Shown here in pieces: positions 17,302 to 26,025 of a stretch of DNA of 58,334 nt. The notes under the pieces were generated by a model. That model searched no databases, was not told the origin of the DNA, and saw only the letters and a program-made list of their open reading frames with translations. The stretch is from Hahella ganghwensis DSM 17046 (lineage in GTDB: Bacteria; Pseudomonadota; Gammaproteobacteria; Pseudomonadales; Oleiphilaceae). Location of the stretch: NCBI RefSeq assembly GCF_000376785.1, contig NZ_AQXX01000103.1, positions 1-58,334 of the forward strand, read 5' to 3'. Position 1 is the stretch's first letter. Each line of letters opens with the position of its first letter. Made by a program: the position numbers and the translations under genes.

Positions 17302-17332
17302 CCTGAGGAAAGCTCAGAAGTCCTGTAACAGA

Positions 17333-19435
17333 TCAGTCCTCAGGATCATTGATGGACTGCTCCATCCAGGGATCGTTGTCCAGACGGTATTCCTTACGGG
17401 TAATCGACCGGAAATGCTCAGGAAGTTTTTCCAGTAATGCCAGAAAATCGGCTTTCCAGTCCTCAAACCATTGAGCCCTCTGCTGATGATCTTCCAGCAC
17501 CAGCATGTGAGAATAACCAGCGTAAAGGAAATGTCGAATCGTCCCCCTGACGAGGAAGTAAAAGCCCAGATTTTTCTTTTCCATCTGGCTTTCAACATAG
17601 TAGGAAATTCTCATGCACAGAACCGTCATATCCATGCCGTTCTTGAGCCTCATGCTGTCCATAAAGCCTTTTACATCCTGATAGGTCTTCCGTAGGTCAC
17701 GGTCTACCTTGTCCAGAGATTTTTCAATCATGGCCAGATCTACCGTACGCGGATTTTCCTGAAAGATTCTTAACAGCGCCTCATCGTTTGATTGGACATC
17801 TCCCAGATTGGTAAAACGCTGTTCAAAATCATCCTGACTCAACCATTCCGAGTGCTCAATTTCCGCCGTATCGGAACAGGAGTAGACATTGAGTCCTCCC
17901 CAGGCATGGCGTTGGTCTCGAATTTCCTGCTCCAGTTTACGTTTCGCGGTATACAGCAGCGGGGTCGTGCGAACAGTTTCGCCATTATAGGCTTTTGCCG
18001 TAATGACACTGTTGGGCTTGACCTTATAGCTTGATCCAAGTCCTTTGTGATCCGGACTGTTATAGATCGTCCCTGCGGCATGGTGGTTTTCAATGTCCCA
18101 ATAACCGAAATCCATACCAAACAGATAGATATTCTTGAATCCACAGTGTGTCAGAATGGCAAAAGCCGCATTGGTACAGGTCGGCGTGGCATCAGCAATC
18201 GTCTCGTCCCGCGTACCGAACATGTGTGCGATGGTATTTTCTTTCTTGAAATACAGACGGCTGTCTTTAAATAGAGGGTAAATCAACGGGCAAATGTGAG
18301 ACGCCCCTACAATCCTGATCTTCGCCAGGGTTTCAGGCTCATAGCTCTCCATCAGAACCCGGTATACCTTGGCATCGGATTCCAGCTCCACATGAAAGTC
18401 CGGTGTTAAACCATGCTTCAACAGCACTCTCAACGCCGTACCACAGCTGACGACCAGTGCCTGGTCGCGGTATTGTTTGACCTGCTCAATCCGCTTATCC
18501 AGAGAGGGCCCACTACCGAAAACAAAGACCGGTTTCTCAGTCTGTTGCACTGCTCTGGGGGTAATAACCGGAACATGTTCATGAAAGTTATGCAGTGCAT
18601 TATTGATTTGCCTGACTTCGTCATCATAGTGCCCCCAGGAGCTCAGGAAAACGTGCATCTCCTGATTGACCCGGTTAGCCACTTTATTCATGAAAGCGTC
18701 ACCACGATGAACGTAGAAGGTTGTCATTAACGGAAAAACCGGTGGACGCTTCACCAGTTCATTCCATAATGCCCCCCATACCATGAATTCCTCACGGGCA
18801 ACGCCGAGCAGAAAATGAATTCTGCGACCGTTCTTGATATCAAAGGAGCGGCAAATATTTTCCCAGTCTATGGAGTACAGGGTGGCAGCAAAAGCATCCA
18901 GATCCGGTTCAAGCACCAAGGCATTCTGCACGCTGTATTTGTCTACCATCTCTTCAATGTGGTAACCGACGCCACATCCCATAAACACCATGAGTGGATA
19001 ATAGTTTTCCACTTTATAGCCCTTGAACCCCTGCCAACGGAATGGGGACTTTTTAATCAGGCTATCAACGGCACGATGTGCAAAGCGGGGATGGTGATAG
19101 TCGCCTTCCAACGGAGGGTCAATGGTTCTCAGAGAAGTGTCCGGGCCGATGATGCCACGAAACTCCTGCACCTCCTCCCGACAGAATTTTTTGGCTCCCC
19201 CGGGATAAATCGACCGGCCTTCATGCCATAAATCGACTTCTCCGGTATCCGGGAGAATATTCAGCTTAAGCTTTTTCAGCTGATAACTTTTGAAGTGCTG
19301 ATAGATAGAAGGGTAATGGAGTCTGAAATATTCGAGATTCTTCTGCCTTCTCTCAAGGAACTCTTCCGCGGGATTTTTTGAAGCGCCGGTTTGTCGCATA
19401 CTTTGACTTCGCTTTATCTGATGATGTGAATCCAT
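17333..19435 (-). CDS. maf: Maf-type motility accessory factor / flagellin glycosyltransferase (DUF115)
   Basis: A protein of about 700 residues; I start it at ATG 19435 (MDSHHQIKRSQ), though TTG 19465 or ATG 19450 cannot be excluded. The central domain carries the MAF/DUF115 signature: PVFVFGSGPSLDKRIEQVK, VVSCGTALRVLLKHGLTPDF and HVELESD. Maf proteins are thought to transfer nonulosonic acids such as pseudaminic acid to Ser/Thr of flagellin before export. Its place between two flagellin genes, with a pse biosynthesis run nearby, agrees with this. It is the only obvious transferase for the sugar in the window. Confidence 0.9.
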   Translation of the reverse strand: MDSHHQIKRSQSMRQTGASKNPAEEFLERRQKNLEYFRLHYPSIYQHFKSYQLKKLKLNILPDTGEVDLWHEGRSIYPGGAKKFCREEVQEFRGIIGPDTSLRTIDPPLEGDYHHPRFAHRAVDSLIKKSPFRWQGFKGYKVENYYPLMVFMGCGVGYHIEEMVDKYSVQNALVLEPDLDAFAATLYSIDWENICRSFDIKNGRRIHFLLGVAREEFMVWGALWNELVKRPPVFPLMTTFYVHRGDAFMNKVANRVNQEMHVFLSSWGHYDDEVRQINNALHNFHEHVPVITPRAVQQTEKPVFVFGSGPSLDKRIEQVKQYRDQALVVSCGTALRVLLKHGLTPDFHVELESDAKVYRVLMESYEPETLAKIRIVGASHICPLIYPLFKDSRLYFKKENTIAHMFGTRDETIADATPTCTNAAFAILTHCGFKNIYLFGMDFGYWDIENHHAAGTIYNSPDHKGLGSSYKVKPNSVITAKAYNGETVRTTPLLYTAKRKLEQEIRDQRHAWGGLNVYSCSDTAEIEHSEWLSQDDFEQRFTNLGDVQSNDEALLRIFQENPRTVDLAMIEKSLDKVDRDLRKTYQDVKGFMDSMRLKNGMDMTVLCMRISYYVESQMEKKNLGFYFLVRGTIRHFLYAGYSHMLVLEDHQQRAQWFEDWKADFLALLEKLPEHFRSITRKEYRLDNDPWMEQSINDPED

Positions 19436-19771
19436 GCCTGGTAGGAGCATCAATAAGCGCTGCAATATTTACACCTAAGCAAGTACACCACCCTGAAAAC
19501 GGTCTTGAGACAATTTCTGCATCAGGCAGTACACCCTAAAGCACTCAGTTATTGTGCGCCAGGAATACGGCTCGTTTAGAACCTTAGCCTGTAACACAAC
19601 ATAAGTAAAACCTTCAAACCTCTGCACCGGAAAAGGCGGCAATCACGGGCGGCAAATGACTGCCAAATTGCCGTCACTCTTCCCTCCCCGACAAACCTTG
19701 CCGCTATATCCATTACAAAGTAAGAAATATTTATTCTTATTTTTCATGTATTTATAAAAACCGATCATTTT

Positions 19772-19787
19772 TGGCACAGACTTCGCA
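19772..19787 (+). promoter_or_regulatory. Sigma-54 promoter of the rightward flagellin gene
   Basis: TGGCACAGACTTCGCA has the invariant GG (19773-19774) and GC (19785-19786) with exactly 10 bp between them, and the full TGGCAC upstream block. Transcription would start near 19798, leaving a leader of about 110 nt. Confidence 0.82.
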
Positions 19788-19844
19788 TCTGCAACGGAAA
19801 AATGCGTGGAACGGCAAAAAAGCGTTTCATCATTTTAATGTCAG

Positions 19845-19887
19845 TGCCGGCTTTTAGCACTGCAACCTGTAAAAGGTGCGTCCGGCA
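19845..19887 (+). promoter_or_regulatory. Structured 5' leader of the sigma-54 flagellin mRNA
   Basis: tgccgg (19845-19850) pairs with ccggca (19882-19887), and ctttta (19851-19856) with taaaag (19870-19875), giving a bulged two-part stem. An alternative pairing, aacctg (19864-19869) with caggtt (19886-19891), is mutually exclusive and reaches closer to the ribosome-binding site. It may affect translation or stability. Confidence 0.4.
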
Positions 19888-19911
19888 GGTTAAGAGTATT
19901 AGGAGAGTGTT

Positions 19912-22017
19912 ATGCCTCAAATTATTAATACAAATATCGCTTCGATAAATGCGCAGCGAAATTTGAATAATTCGCAATCTGCGAATCAGACGGCACTGCA
20001 ACGGCTTTCTTCTGGTTTACGGATTAACAGCGCTAAAGACGACGCAGCCGGCCTTGCAATTTCCACCCGTTTCACCTCACAGGTACGCGGTCTGAATGTC
20101 GCCATACGTAACGCTGGTGACGGTGTATCTCTGGCCCAGACAGCCGAGGGTGCACTTGGGGCAATGACTGAAAACCTGCTGCGTATCCGTGACCTGGCAT
20201 TGCAATCAGCCAACGCGACTAACAGCGATGTAGACCGGCAGGCACTCAATGAAGAGGTCCAACAGCTCAAGGAAGAAATCCAGAGGCTGGCAGATCAAAC
20301 TAACTTTAACGGCACCAAGCTCCTGGACGGCACATTTCAGGATGTGACTTTTCAGATCGGTGCCAATAAAGGTGAAAGCATTACCTTCGGTATTGCTGGC
20401 GCGACTGTAGATGAGTTAGGTACCGCTCAGACTGACGGTATCAGCTCAGAACCCTCTACGGCAGATATGGAAGCCGGCGACCTGGTCATTAATGGCATTG
20501 CCGTTCCAGCATCAACAGGTGTGGACGATATTTTCTCAGCGGAGGACAATTCCTCCAGTGCTATCGCAAAAGTCGCAGCCATCAACAAGGTGACAGACCA
20601 GACCGGGATCAAGGCATTTGCCAACTCCAACTCTCTGGGCGGATCATTCTTTAGCGCAACCACGGCAACGTCCTCATCCGGCACAATCGTGATCAACAAC
20701 GTGTCGATCAACCTGTCGATATCGACCACGCTGTCTGAACAGGTCAACCTGCAGAATATTGCCACTTCGATCAATGAGAAGTCTGGTGAGACTGGCGTAA
20801 GAGCCGTTTATGACGGCAATCCTGACAAAGGCATCACGCTGGTCGCTGATGACGGCCGTAACATCACAATTGATTCCACCAGTGGCGATTCGACCATCAC
20901 CGCCTCCAACTATGGTTTGGCAAGTGCTACCGGGGTCGGCGCCTCTACCGGCTCAATTACCTATAGTGGCTCATTTACCCTGGTGTCGGATGACGGATCG
21001 GATATCGATCTGGACACGACCACCGGCAATATCGAAAACGCAGGCCTACAGGTTGGCACCTTTAGCGGTAACAACAGTGGTGCGGTCAGTGAAACGGTGA
21101 ATGATCTTGCCATGGTCACTGGTGACTTGGTGATTAACGGTGTTCCCATCGGCCCATCCCAGGCCTCTGACGACACTGCATCAAGCACTGGTAAAGAATC
21201 AAGTGCCATCGCAAAAGCGGCTGCAATCAATAAGGTTTCTGAACAGACTGGCGTCACGGCACAGGTGAATTCCAGCATCTTGGTGGCCGATACTATATCG
21301 ACATCCACCACTGCGGATGAGTCCGGTTCATTCACCCTGAATGGTGTGGAAATCAATGTTTCCTGGAACGCCTCTGACTCCCTCGCCGATCGCCAGAGAG
21401 CAATCGCCACGGCAGTCAACAACAAGGCGGGTCAAACCGGTATCACAGCGGAAGCATTCGGCGACACTTATCGTCTGATCGCTGAGGATGGCAGAAACAT
21501 CGTCCTGACCACCTCCACCACCACAGGCGGCAGCATTATCGCCTCAGATATCGGTCAGGGTACGACGGCTTCCGCCACGATTACTCAACGCGGTTCCGTG
21601 ACCCTACTCTCCGCCGGTGAGATTGAACTGGATACCATCACTGGTGACATTGAAAACTCCGGTTTCGAAGTGGGGACCTACGGTTCTTCGGAGGATGGCC
21701 AGTTAATCAGAGACGTTGACATCTCTACTGTAGACGGTGCACTGGAAGCGCTGGCAGCCGTGGACAATGCTCTGAACCTGATCAACCTCCAGCGGGCTGA
21801 ACTTGGTGCCATCCAGAACCGGTTTGAGTCCACCATTGATAACCAGCGTGTTGCCTCAGAGAACCTTACGGCAGCCAACTCAAGGATAAGAGACGCGGAC
21901 TTTGCCGCTGAGACAGCTGAACTTTCCCGCTCGCAGGTGCTGCAGAGCGCAGGTTTGTCCATCCTGTCCCAGGCCAACGCGCAACCGCAGCAGGTTCTGC
22001 AGCTTCTCCAAGGCTAA
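19912..22017 (+). CDS. Flagellin (large, with duplicated internal domains; sigma-54 driven)
   Basis: A 701-residue paralogue of the leftward flagellin. Conserved ends are MPQIINTNIASINAQRNL and LSSGLRINSAKDDAAGLAI at the N-terminus, and AIQNRFESTIDNQRVASENL to PQQVLQLLQG at the C-terminus. Between them two tandem modules repeat: GDLVINGIAVPAS and later GDLVINGVPIGPS, each followed by SSAIAKAAAINK-type helices and DDGRNI or EDGRNI turns. AGGAGAG precedes ATG. It is convergently separated from its paralogue by maf and uses a different sigma factor. A strong terminator follows directly. Confidence 0.95.
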   Translation: MPQIINTNIASINAQRNLNNSQSANQTALQRLSSGLRINSAKDDAAGLAISTRFTSQVRGLNVAIRNAGDGVSLAQTAEGALGAMTENLLRIRDLALQSANATNSDVDRQALNEEVQQLKEEIQRLADQTNFNGTKLLDGTFQDVTFQIGANKGESITFGIAGATVDELGTAQTDGISSEPSTADMEAGDLVINGIAVPASTGVDDIFSAEDNSSSAIAKVAAINKVTDQTGIKAFANSNSLGGSFFSATTATSSSGTIVINNVSINLSISTTLSEQVNLQNIATSINEKSGETGVRAVYDGNPDKGITLVADDGRNITIDSTSGDSTITASNYGLASATGVGASTGSITYSGSFTLVSDDGSDIDLDTTTGNIENAGLQVGTFSGNNSGAVSETVNDLAMVTGDLVINGVPIGPSQASDDTASSTGKESSAIAKAAAINKVSEQTGVTAQVNSSILVADTISTSTTADESGSFTLNGVEINVSWNASDSLADRQRAIATAVNNKAGQTGITAEAFGDTYRLIAEDGRNIVLTTSTTTGGSIIASDIGQGTTASATITQRGSVTLLSAGEIELDTITGDIENSGFEVGTYGSSEDGQLIRDVDISTVDGALEALAAVDNALNLINLQRAELGAIQNRFESTIDNQRVASENLTAANSRIRDADFAAETAELSRSQVLQSAGLSILSQANAQPQQVLQLLQG

Positions 22018-22025
22018 TTCTCGAT

Positions 22026-22053
22026 AAGCGTGCCCTCACCGGCACGCTTTTTT
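22026..22053 (+). terminator. Rho-independent terminator after the rightward flagellin
   Basis: A 9-bp stem (aagcgtgcc / ggcacgctt) with a 6-nt loop and six T residues, 9 bp after the flagellin stop. Confidence 0.93.
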
Positions 22054-22101
22054 CTCCCGGACACACACATTCTCTGACTTGCGGCTACTGAGGTGACACC
22101 C

Positions 22102-24114
22102 ATGTTGAACGCAAAACAAGCCTCTCCAAACAACACACTTGTTGTCGATTACAGCCAGATAGAAAATCTGCTGGAAGAAGCTCAATCCGCCCTGTTCTCC
22201 TCCGTTCAGAAAAATGTTTCGCCCTCTGACAAAAACTCTTTACTGAATCATGTCAAAGTGTTTGCAGAGGACGTACTGTCTTTGGACGCGGATAATAAGG
22301 ACGCCCATCACATGCTGGCGTTGAGCCACACCTTGCTGGGTGAATCCTCCAGGGCGAAAAAGCATATGATGTTGGCACTGGAAGAAGACACCGCCAGTAT
22401 TGCCCTGAGGCTACAAAAAGCGCACATAGATCTGGCTGCGGGTCACTACAACAAGGCCGAGCAGGCGTTCACCGCCATTCTCCAGGAGTCGAAAAGCAAT
22501 GCCGAAGCCTTCCTGGGTCTGGCGATAATCAAACAACGCAGAAAAGACTACGGCGGAGCATTTCTTCACTACAGCTCTCTGATCAATAAAGGTTACGTGA
22601 ATCAGACCGTAATCACTGGTCTGTCCTCAGTGGCTCCCTATGTTTGCTGCGATCGCTGGTCAGCGGAATTCGAGAACACTGTGGTCATGGCACTGACCTG
22701 GCCGAATACTGATCCCGCACCTTTTGCCAAACTCATCAACTCGTTGTTGATCAGCAAATATGCCCTGGATCACCAGGATTCCAAACTGGACTTTGCGCTT
22801 CTACTGAACGACTCCCTTCTCCAGGCAGTGGTCGACGAACGTCTGCTTTGCAGTGTGGAAGTGGAGCAACTCCTGACCCTGATTCGCGAGACATTACTAC
22901 TGCAGATTGCCGAGTCCGGCGCCATTATGGATGAGCTTCAGCAGTGGATTATCAGCCTGGGTGAAGCCGCTGCACACTACGGTTATTGCTGGCCATACAA
23001 TCACAATGAACTGCAGGTTCTTCAGCAACTGGAAGAAGCCATCAAGCAGTCATGCCGTAACAAAGCTTCCTGTGAAGATCTTGTTGGCGCCATGATGCTT
23101 TACGGTATGTATGAAGATTTTTACAGTGCCTCCTTCAGCTCACGGGTTCTCGCTTTCGATCTCCAGGACTGGCCGTCACGCCTGCAGCCTCTAATGGCGA
23201 TTTCGTTGTATGAGCCCAGCCGGCTACATATGACGGAAGTCGAACTGAAGCAGGTGATCTACGCGTCCCAGAGCCTGCAGACTTTTGAAAGGTCTCTTTC
23301 CACGGTGTACCCGAAATGGACGCATCTGGGGGACTCGGAAGAACAATCAGCCAATCATTTGCTTACAGAGACCTTTGGCGATGCTATTCCTTTTAAAGCA
23401 GGTAAAAAACGCCCTCTGAGCTTGCTAGTCACCAGCTGTAAGACCGGTCAGGCGGCGCTGCAGGAGGCATCCCAGTTCAATGATGTGCTGGTGACCGGTG
23501 CCGACCACGATATTGCCAAACTGGCATTTGCCGAGTACCAAGCCAGAAATCACGACATCGACAGCGTTCGCTGGGTTCAGTGCGCAGAAGATAAACTCAC
23601 TTGCCTGAATCAGCGTTTTGATATTGTGGAATGGACTTCCCCACTTAACAACAGCAGCAATCTTCAGGAAACGTTAGCGTATATCAAAAAGCTCATGGCC
23701 CCCCACGGACTATGCAAGGTACGCATTGAAATCAATCGCGAAAGAAATGCAGAGAACACGCTGAAGCAATTGGTGCAGGCCAACAATCTTGAATTCAACA
23801 AATCCACTATCCGCCAGTTGCGAAAAGTCATCATGGATGATGCCAATGAAAATGACTGGACAGAAATTCTTGCTCAGGATGACTTTTATCATGCAGGCGG
23901 CTGCGAAGAGCTTTTCTTTGGTGCCACCAAACGTCCATTGAATGCCATTGAGATTGATGAGGCATTTGCCAATACCGGAATAGAATTGTTCGGTATCGTA
24001 GATCATGAAGATGGCAAGATCAGTCAGCTTAATCGACTGACCACCTGGGAAATGGCGCAGCCATTAGTGAAAGAACCTCCACGGGCTCTTACGCTTTTCT
24101 GCAAGGTAGCTTAA
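22102..24114 (+). CDS. TPR protein with a methyltransferase-like C-terminal domain
   Basis: A 670-residue protein, started at ATG 22102 because GAGGTG lies 6 nt before it; a GTG at 22093 is the alternative. The N-terminal part (about 45-165) has TPR-like helix pairs (AHHMLALSHTLLGESSRAKKHM, then LRLQKAHIDLAAGHYNKAEQAF). A helical middle follows, then a Rossmann-like segment from about 430 (LSLLVTSCKTGQAALQEA, VLVTGADHD, FDIVEWTSPL). The motif-I glycine cluster is reduced to TSCKTGQ, so SAM binding is doubtful. Its position after flagellin, facing the glycan cluster, suggests a role in flagellin modification or glycan assembly. I do not recognise a named family. Confidence 0.7.
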   Translation: MLNAKQASPNNTLVVDYSQIENLLEEAQSALFSSVQKNVSPSDKNSLLNHVKVFAEDVLSLDADNKDAHHMLALSHTLLGESSRAKKHMMLALEEDTASIALRLQKAHIDLAAGHYNKAEQAFTAILQESKSNAEAFLGLAIIKQRRKDYGGAFLHYSSLINKGYVNQTVITGLSSVAPYVCCDRWSAEFENTVVMALTWPNTDPAPFAKLINSLLISKYALDHQDSKLDFALLLNDSLLQAVVDERLLCSVEVEQLLTLIRETLLLQIAESGAIMDELQQWIISLGEAAAHYGYCWPYNHNELQVLQQLEEAIKQSCRNKASCEDLVGAMMLYGMYEDFYSASFSSRVLAFDLQDWPSRLQPLMAISLYEPSRLHMTEVELKQVIYASQSLQTFERSLSTVYPKWTHLGDSEEQSANHLLTETFGDAIPFKAGKKRPLSLLVTSCKTGQAALQEASQFNDVLVTGADHDIAKLAFAEYQARNHDIDSVRWVQCAEDKLTCLNQRFDIVEWTSPLNNSSNLQETLAYIKKLMAPHGLCKVRIEINRERNAENTLKQLVQANNLEFNKSTIRQLRKVIMDDANENDWTEILAQDDFYHAGGCEELFFGATKRPLNAIEIDEAFANTGIELFGIVDHEDGKISQLNRLTTWEMAQPLVKEPPRALTLFCKVA

Positions 24115-24193
24115 GGCGAAAGTAGGTCAAATCAACAGCCACTTCACTTGAGCTGGCAGACAGCAGATAGAGAGTAAGTAAAGCTTGTGTAGC

Positions 24194-24223
24194 GGGGCCT
24201 ACGTCTTCCAAGGCCCCATTTTT
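24194..24223 (+). terminator. Rho-independent terminator after the TPR gene
   Basis: ggggcct (24194-24200) pairs with aggcccc (24211-24217) across a 10-nt loop, followed by ATTTTT. It separates the TPR gene from the oxygenase gene 93 bp on. Confidence 0.85.
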
Positions 24224-24316
24224 CCCTATCACGCAATCCGATTTCACCTCACCAAAAGCAAGTTTTAGCTATACTTCGGGAAAACATTCCAGACAGTACC
24301 GGCCCGGACCCAGAAC

Positions 24317-25114
24317 ATGAACGCAGCAGACCACCAATTTGCCAAATCTCATCTCCTGCAGAAAATCCGGAATGCAGATATTCTGACCTCTCCTTTTCCT
24401 CACTTCATCATCGATCAGGTTTTTCCTGAGGACTATTTTGAAGCCATGCTCCACTATCTGCCTGATGACTCCTTCTATCGCAAGTGGACAGAAGTGGGAA
24501 AAGTGAAGCTGGAGCAATACAGCAAGCGGGATCAGGGATACCTGGAAGATTCCTGGCTGCAGCAATTGCCATCAGAGCAGAAAATCTTCTGGCAGGATTT
24601 TACCACCTGGTTTTTGAGCGACGAGTTTGCTCAGGAAAGTATGCAGATTTTTTCGGATACGCTGGCAAAAAGGTTTCATTCAGATCGCTCCGGATGGCCG
24701 CAGGTTTATCCCCAGGCCATCTTTCTTCGTCACCGGGCGGATTACTTTATCGGTCCGCATACGGATATTCCTTCAAAGGTAGTGAATATTCTGTTCTATC
24801 TGGCAGAAAATGACGACCACGAAGAGTTGGGGACAGCATTGTATGAACATGAGAGCGGCCTCGAATGCGAGGGTAACCGGCATCATGAATTCGATGGCTT
24901 CAGAAAGATCAAAGTTGCCCCTTACCGTCGCAACAGTGCCTTGGGGTTTGTCAAAACCAGCAATTCCTGGCATGGCGTCGAACCCATACAGGAGAATGTG
25001 GCCGAAAAGACCCGCCGGAATGTCATTCAGTATATGGTCTACGATAATCCTATGAGAGCGCCCCGCAAGGAGCATCAGGAAAAACAATATGATTCCGAAA
25101 ACTACACTGGGTAA
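24317..25114 (+). CDS. 2-oxoglutarate/Fe(II)-dependent oxygenase-like protein
   Basis: A 265-residue protein with a double-stranded beta-helix oxygenase pattern. The iron triad would be H148 and D150 (GPHTDIPSKVV) plus H219 (SNSWHGVEPI), with R234 (KTRRNVIQ) in place to bind 2-oxoglutarate. Such enzymes hydroxylate or demethylate small molecules, sugars or proteins using O2 and 2-oxoglutarate. The gene overlaps the next by 26 bp, so the two proteins are probably made together. It lies head-on to the nonulosonic-acid run, which suggests hydroxylation of a glycan substituent; the substrate is unknown. Confidence 0.8.
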   Translation: MNAADHQFAKSHLLQKIRNADILTSPFPHFIIDQVFPEDYFEAMLHYLPDDSFYRKWTEVGKVKLEQYSKRDQGYLEDSWLQQLPSEQKIFWQDFTTWFLSDEFAQESMQIFSDTLAKRFHSDRSGWPQVYPQAIFLRHRADYFIGPHTDIPSKVVNILFYLAENDDHEELGTALYEHESGLECEGNRHHEFDGFRKIKVAPYRRNSALGFVKTSNSWHGVEPIQENVAEKTRRNVIQYMVYDNPMRAPRKEHQEKQYDSENYTG

Positions 25115-26000
25115 TACCGATCTTCATATCTCCCGTCTGGGTTATGGGGCAATGGAGCTGCGTGATCTGGAAGGAGAAAAAAGTCATCCTTCCAGCGCTG
25201 TCCCGGGTAAACTCAAGGACCCAAAACAAGCCGAACAGGCACTTAACGCTGCGCTGGACGCGGGGATCAGTTTTATCGATACCGCCTGGGCCTACGGCCG
25301 CAGTGAAGAATTCATCGGGCGCTTTATCAGTCATCGCCGCGAGGAATACACACTTGCCACAAAAGCCGGCCATTTGTATCGAGGCGTATCAGACCAATCC
25401 AGCTGGACAGTAGAAGCCGTTACCACCTGCCTGGAGCAAAGCTTGAAGCGACTGAATACAGATCATGTGGACCTGCTTCAGTTACACAACCCCCGTCCAG
25501 AAGAGGTTGACTGGGAGGCAATGACCAACGCCCTTGAACGTTTTCGTTCCAGAGGAATGCTTCGCTATATCGGCTTGTCCAGCGGCGTTCCCCATATCGA
25601 CAAGTTTCTGGATCTGGGTATTTTTGACAGCATCCAGGTCCCCTACTCCGCTTTAATGCCGGAGAATGCCCGGGCGATTCAACGTGCCAAAACCATGGGT
25701 GTGGGGGTCATAACCCGAGGAACCCTCGGTGAAGGAGCACCGATCGCCGGTGATCCCAGCCGGGCGTTATACAAAAAATTGAAAAGTCGATGGGACAACA
25801 GTTGCCTTCCGGCAATGGCAGACAATATCACCGAGTTTCTGATCCGGTATTCTCTGACCAATCCCAATGTCGATGTAGCGCTGTTTGGTTCTGCCAATCC
25901 TGACCATATCACTGCAAATGCCGCATCTGCAGAGCAGTCCCTGCTTCAGGGAGATGTCGTGGAACAAGTACAAAGCAGCGTTGCCGAGCTTATGAAGTAA
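25089..26000 (+). CDS. Aldo/keto reductase
   Basis: A 303-residue (beta/alpha)8 oxidoreductase. The catalytic tetrad is visible: Asp in FIDTAWAYG, Tyr in the same segment, Lys in LATKAGH and His in LQLHNPRP. NADPH-binding elements occur near the end (ALFGSANPDHI). It reduces an aldehyde or ketone, substrate unknown. The start codon lies inside the preceding oxygenase gene (26-bp overlap), which indicates a two-gene unit. In this setting it probably acts on a glycan precursor or its acyl substituent. Confidence 0.9.
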   Translation: MIPKTTLGNTDLHISRLGYGAMELRDLEGEKSHPSSAVPGKLKDPKQAEQALNAALDAGISFIDTAWAYGRSEEFIGRFISHRREEYTLATKAGHLYRGVSDQSSWTVEAVTTCLEQSLKRLNTDHVDLLQLHNPRPEEVDWEAMTNALERFRSRGMLRYIGLSSGVPHIDKFLDLGIFDSIQVPYSALMPENARAIQRAKTMGVGVITRGTLGEGAPIAGDPSRALYKKLKSRWDNSCLPAMADNITEFLIRYSLTNPNVDVALFGSANPDHITANAASAEQSLLQGDVVEQVQSSVAELMK

Positions 26001-26025
26001 CTTTTCGGGGCATTTTTGAATCATT

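Larger units (their letters stand above)
19436..19911. other. Divergent regulatory region between maf and the second flagellin
   Basis: A 476-bp gene-free, AT-rich region. It contains the sigma-54 promoter (19772-19787) of the rightward flagellin and a structured leader (19845-19887) before its ribosome-binding site. No convincing promoter for maf was recognised in it. Confidence 0.7.
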
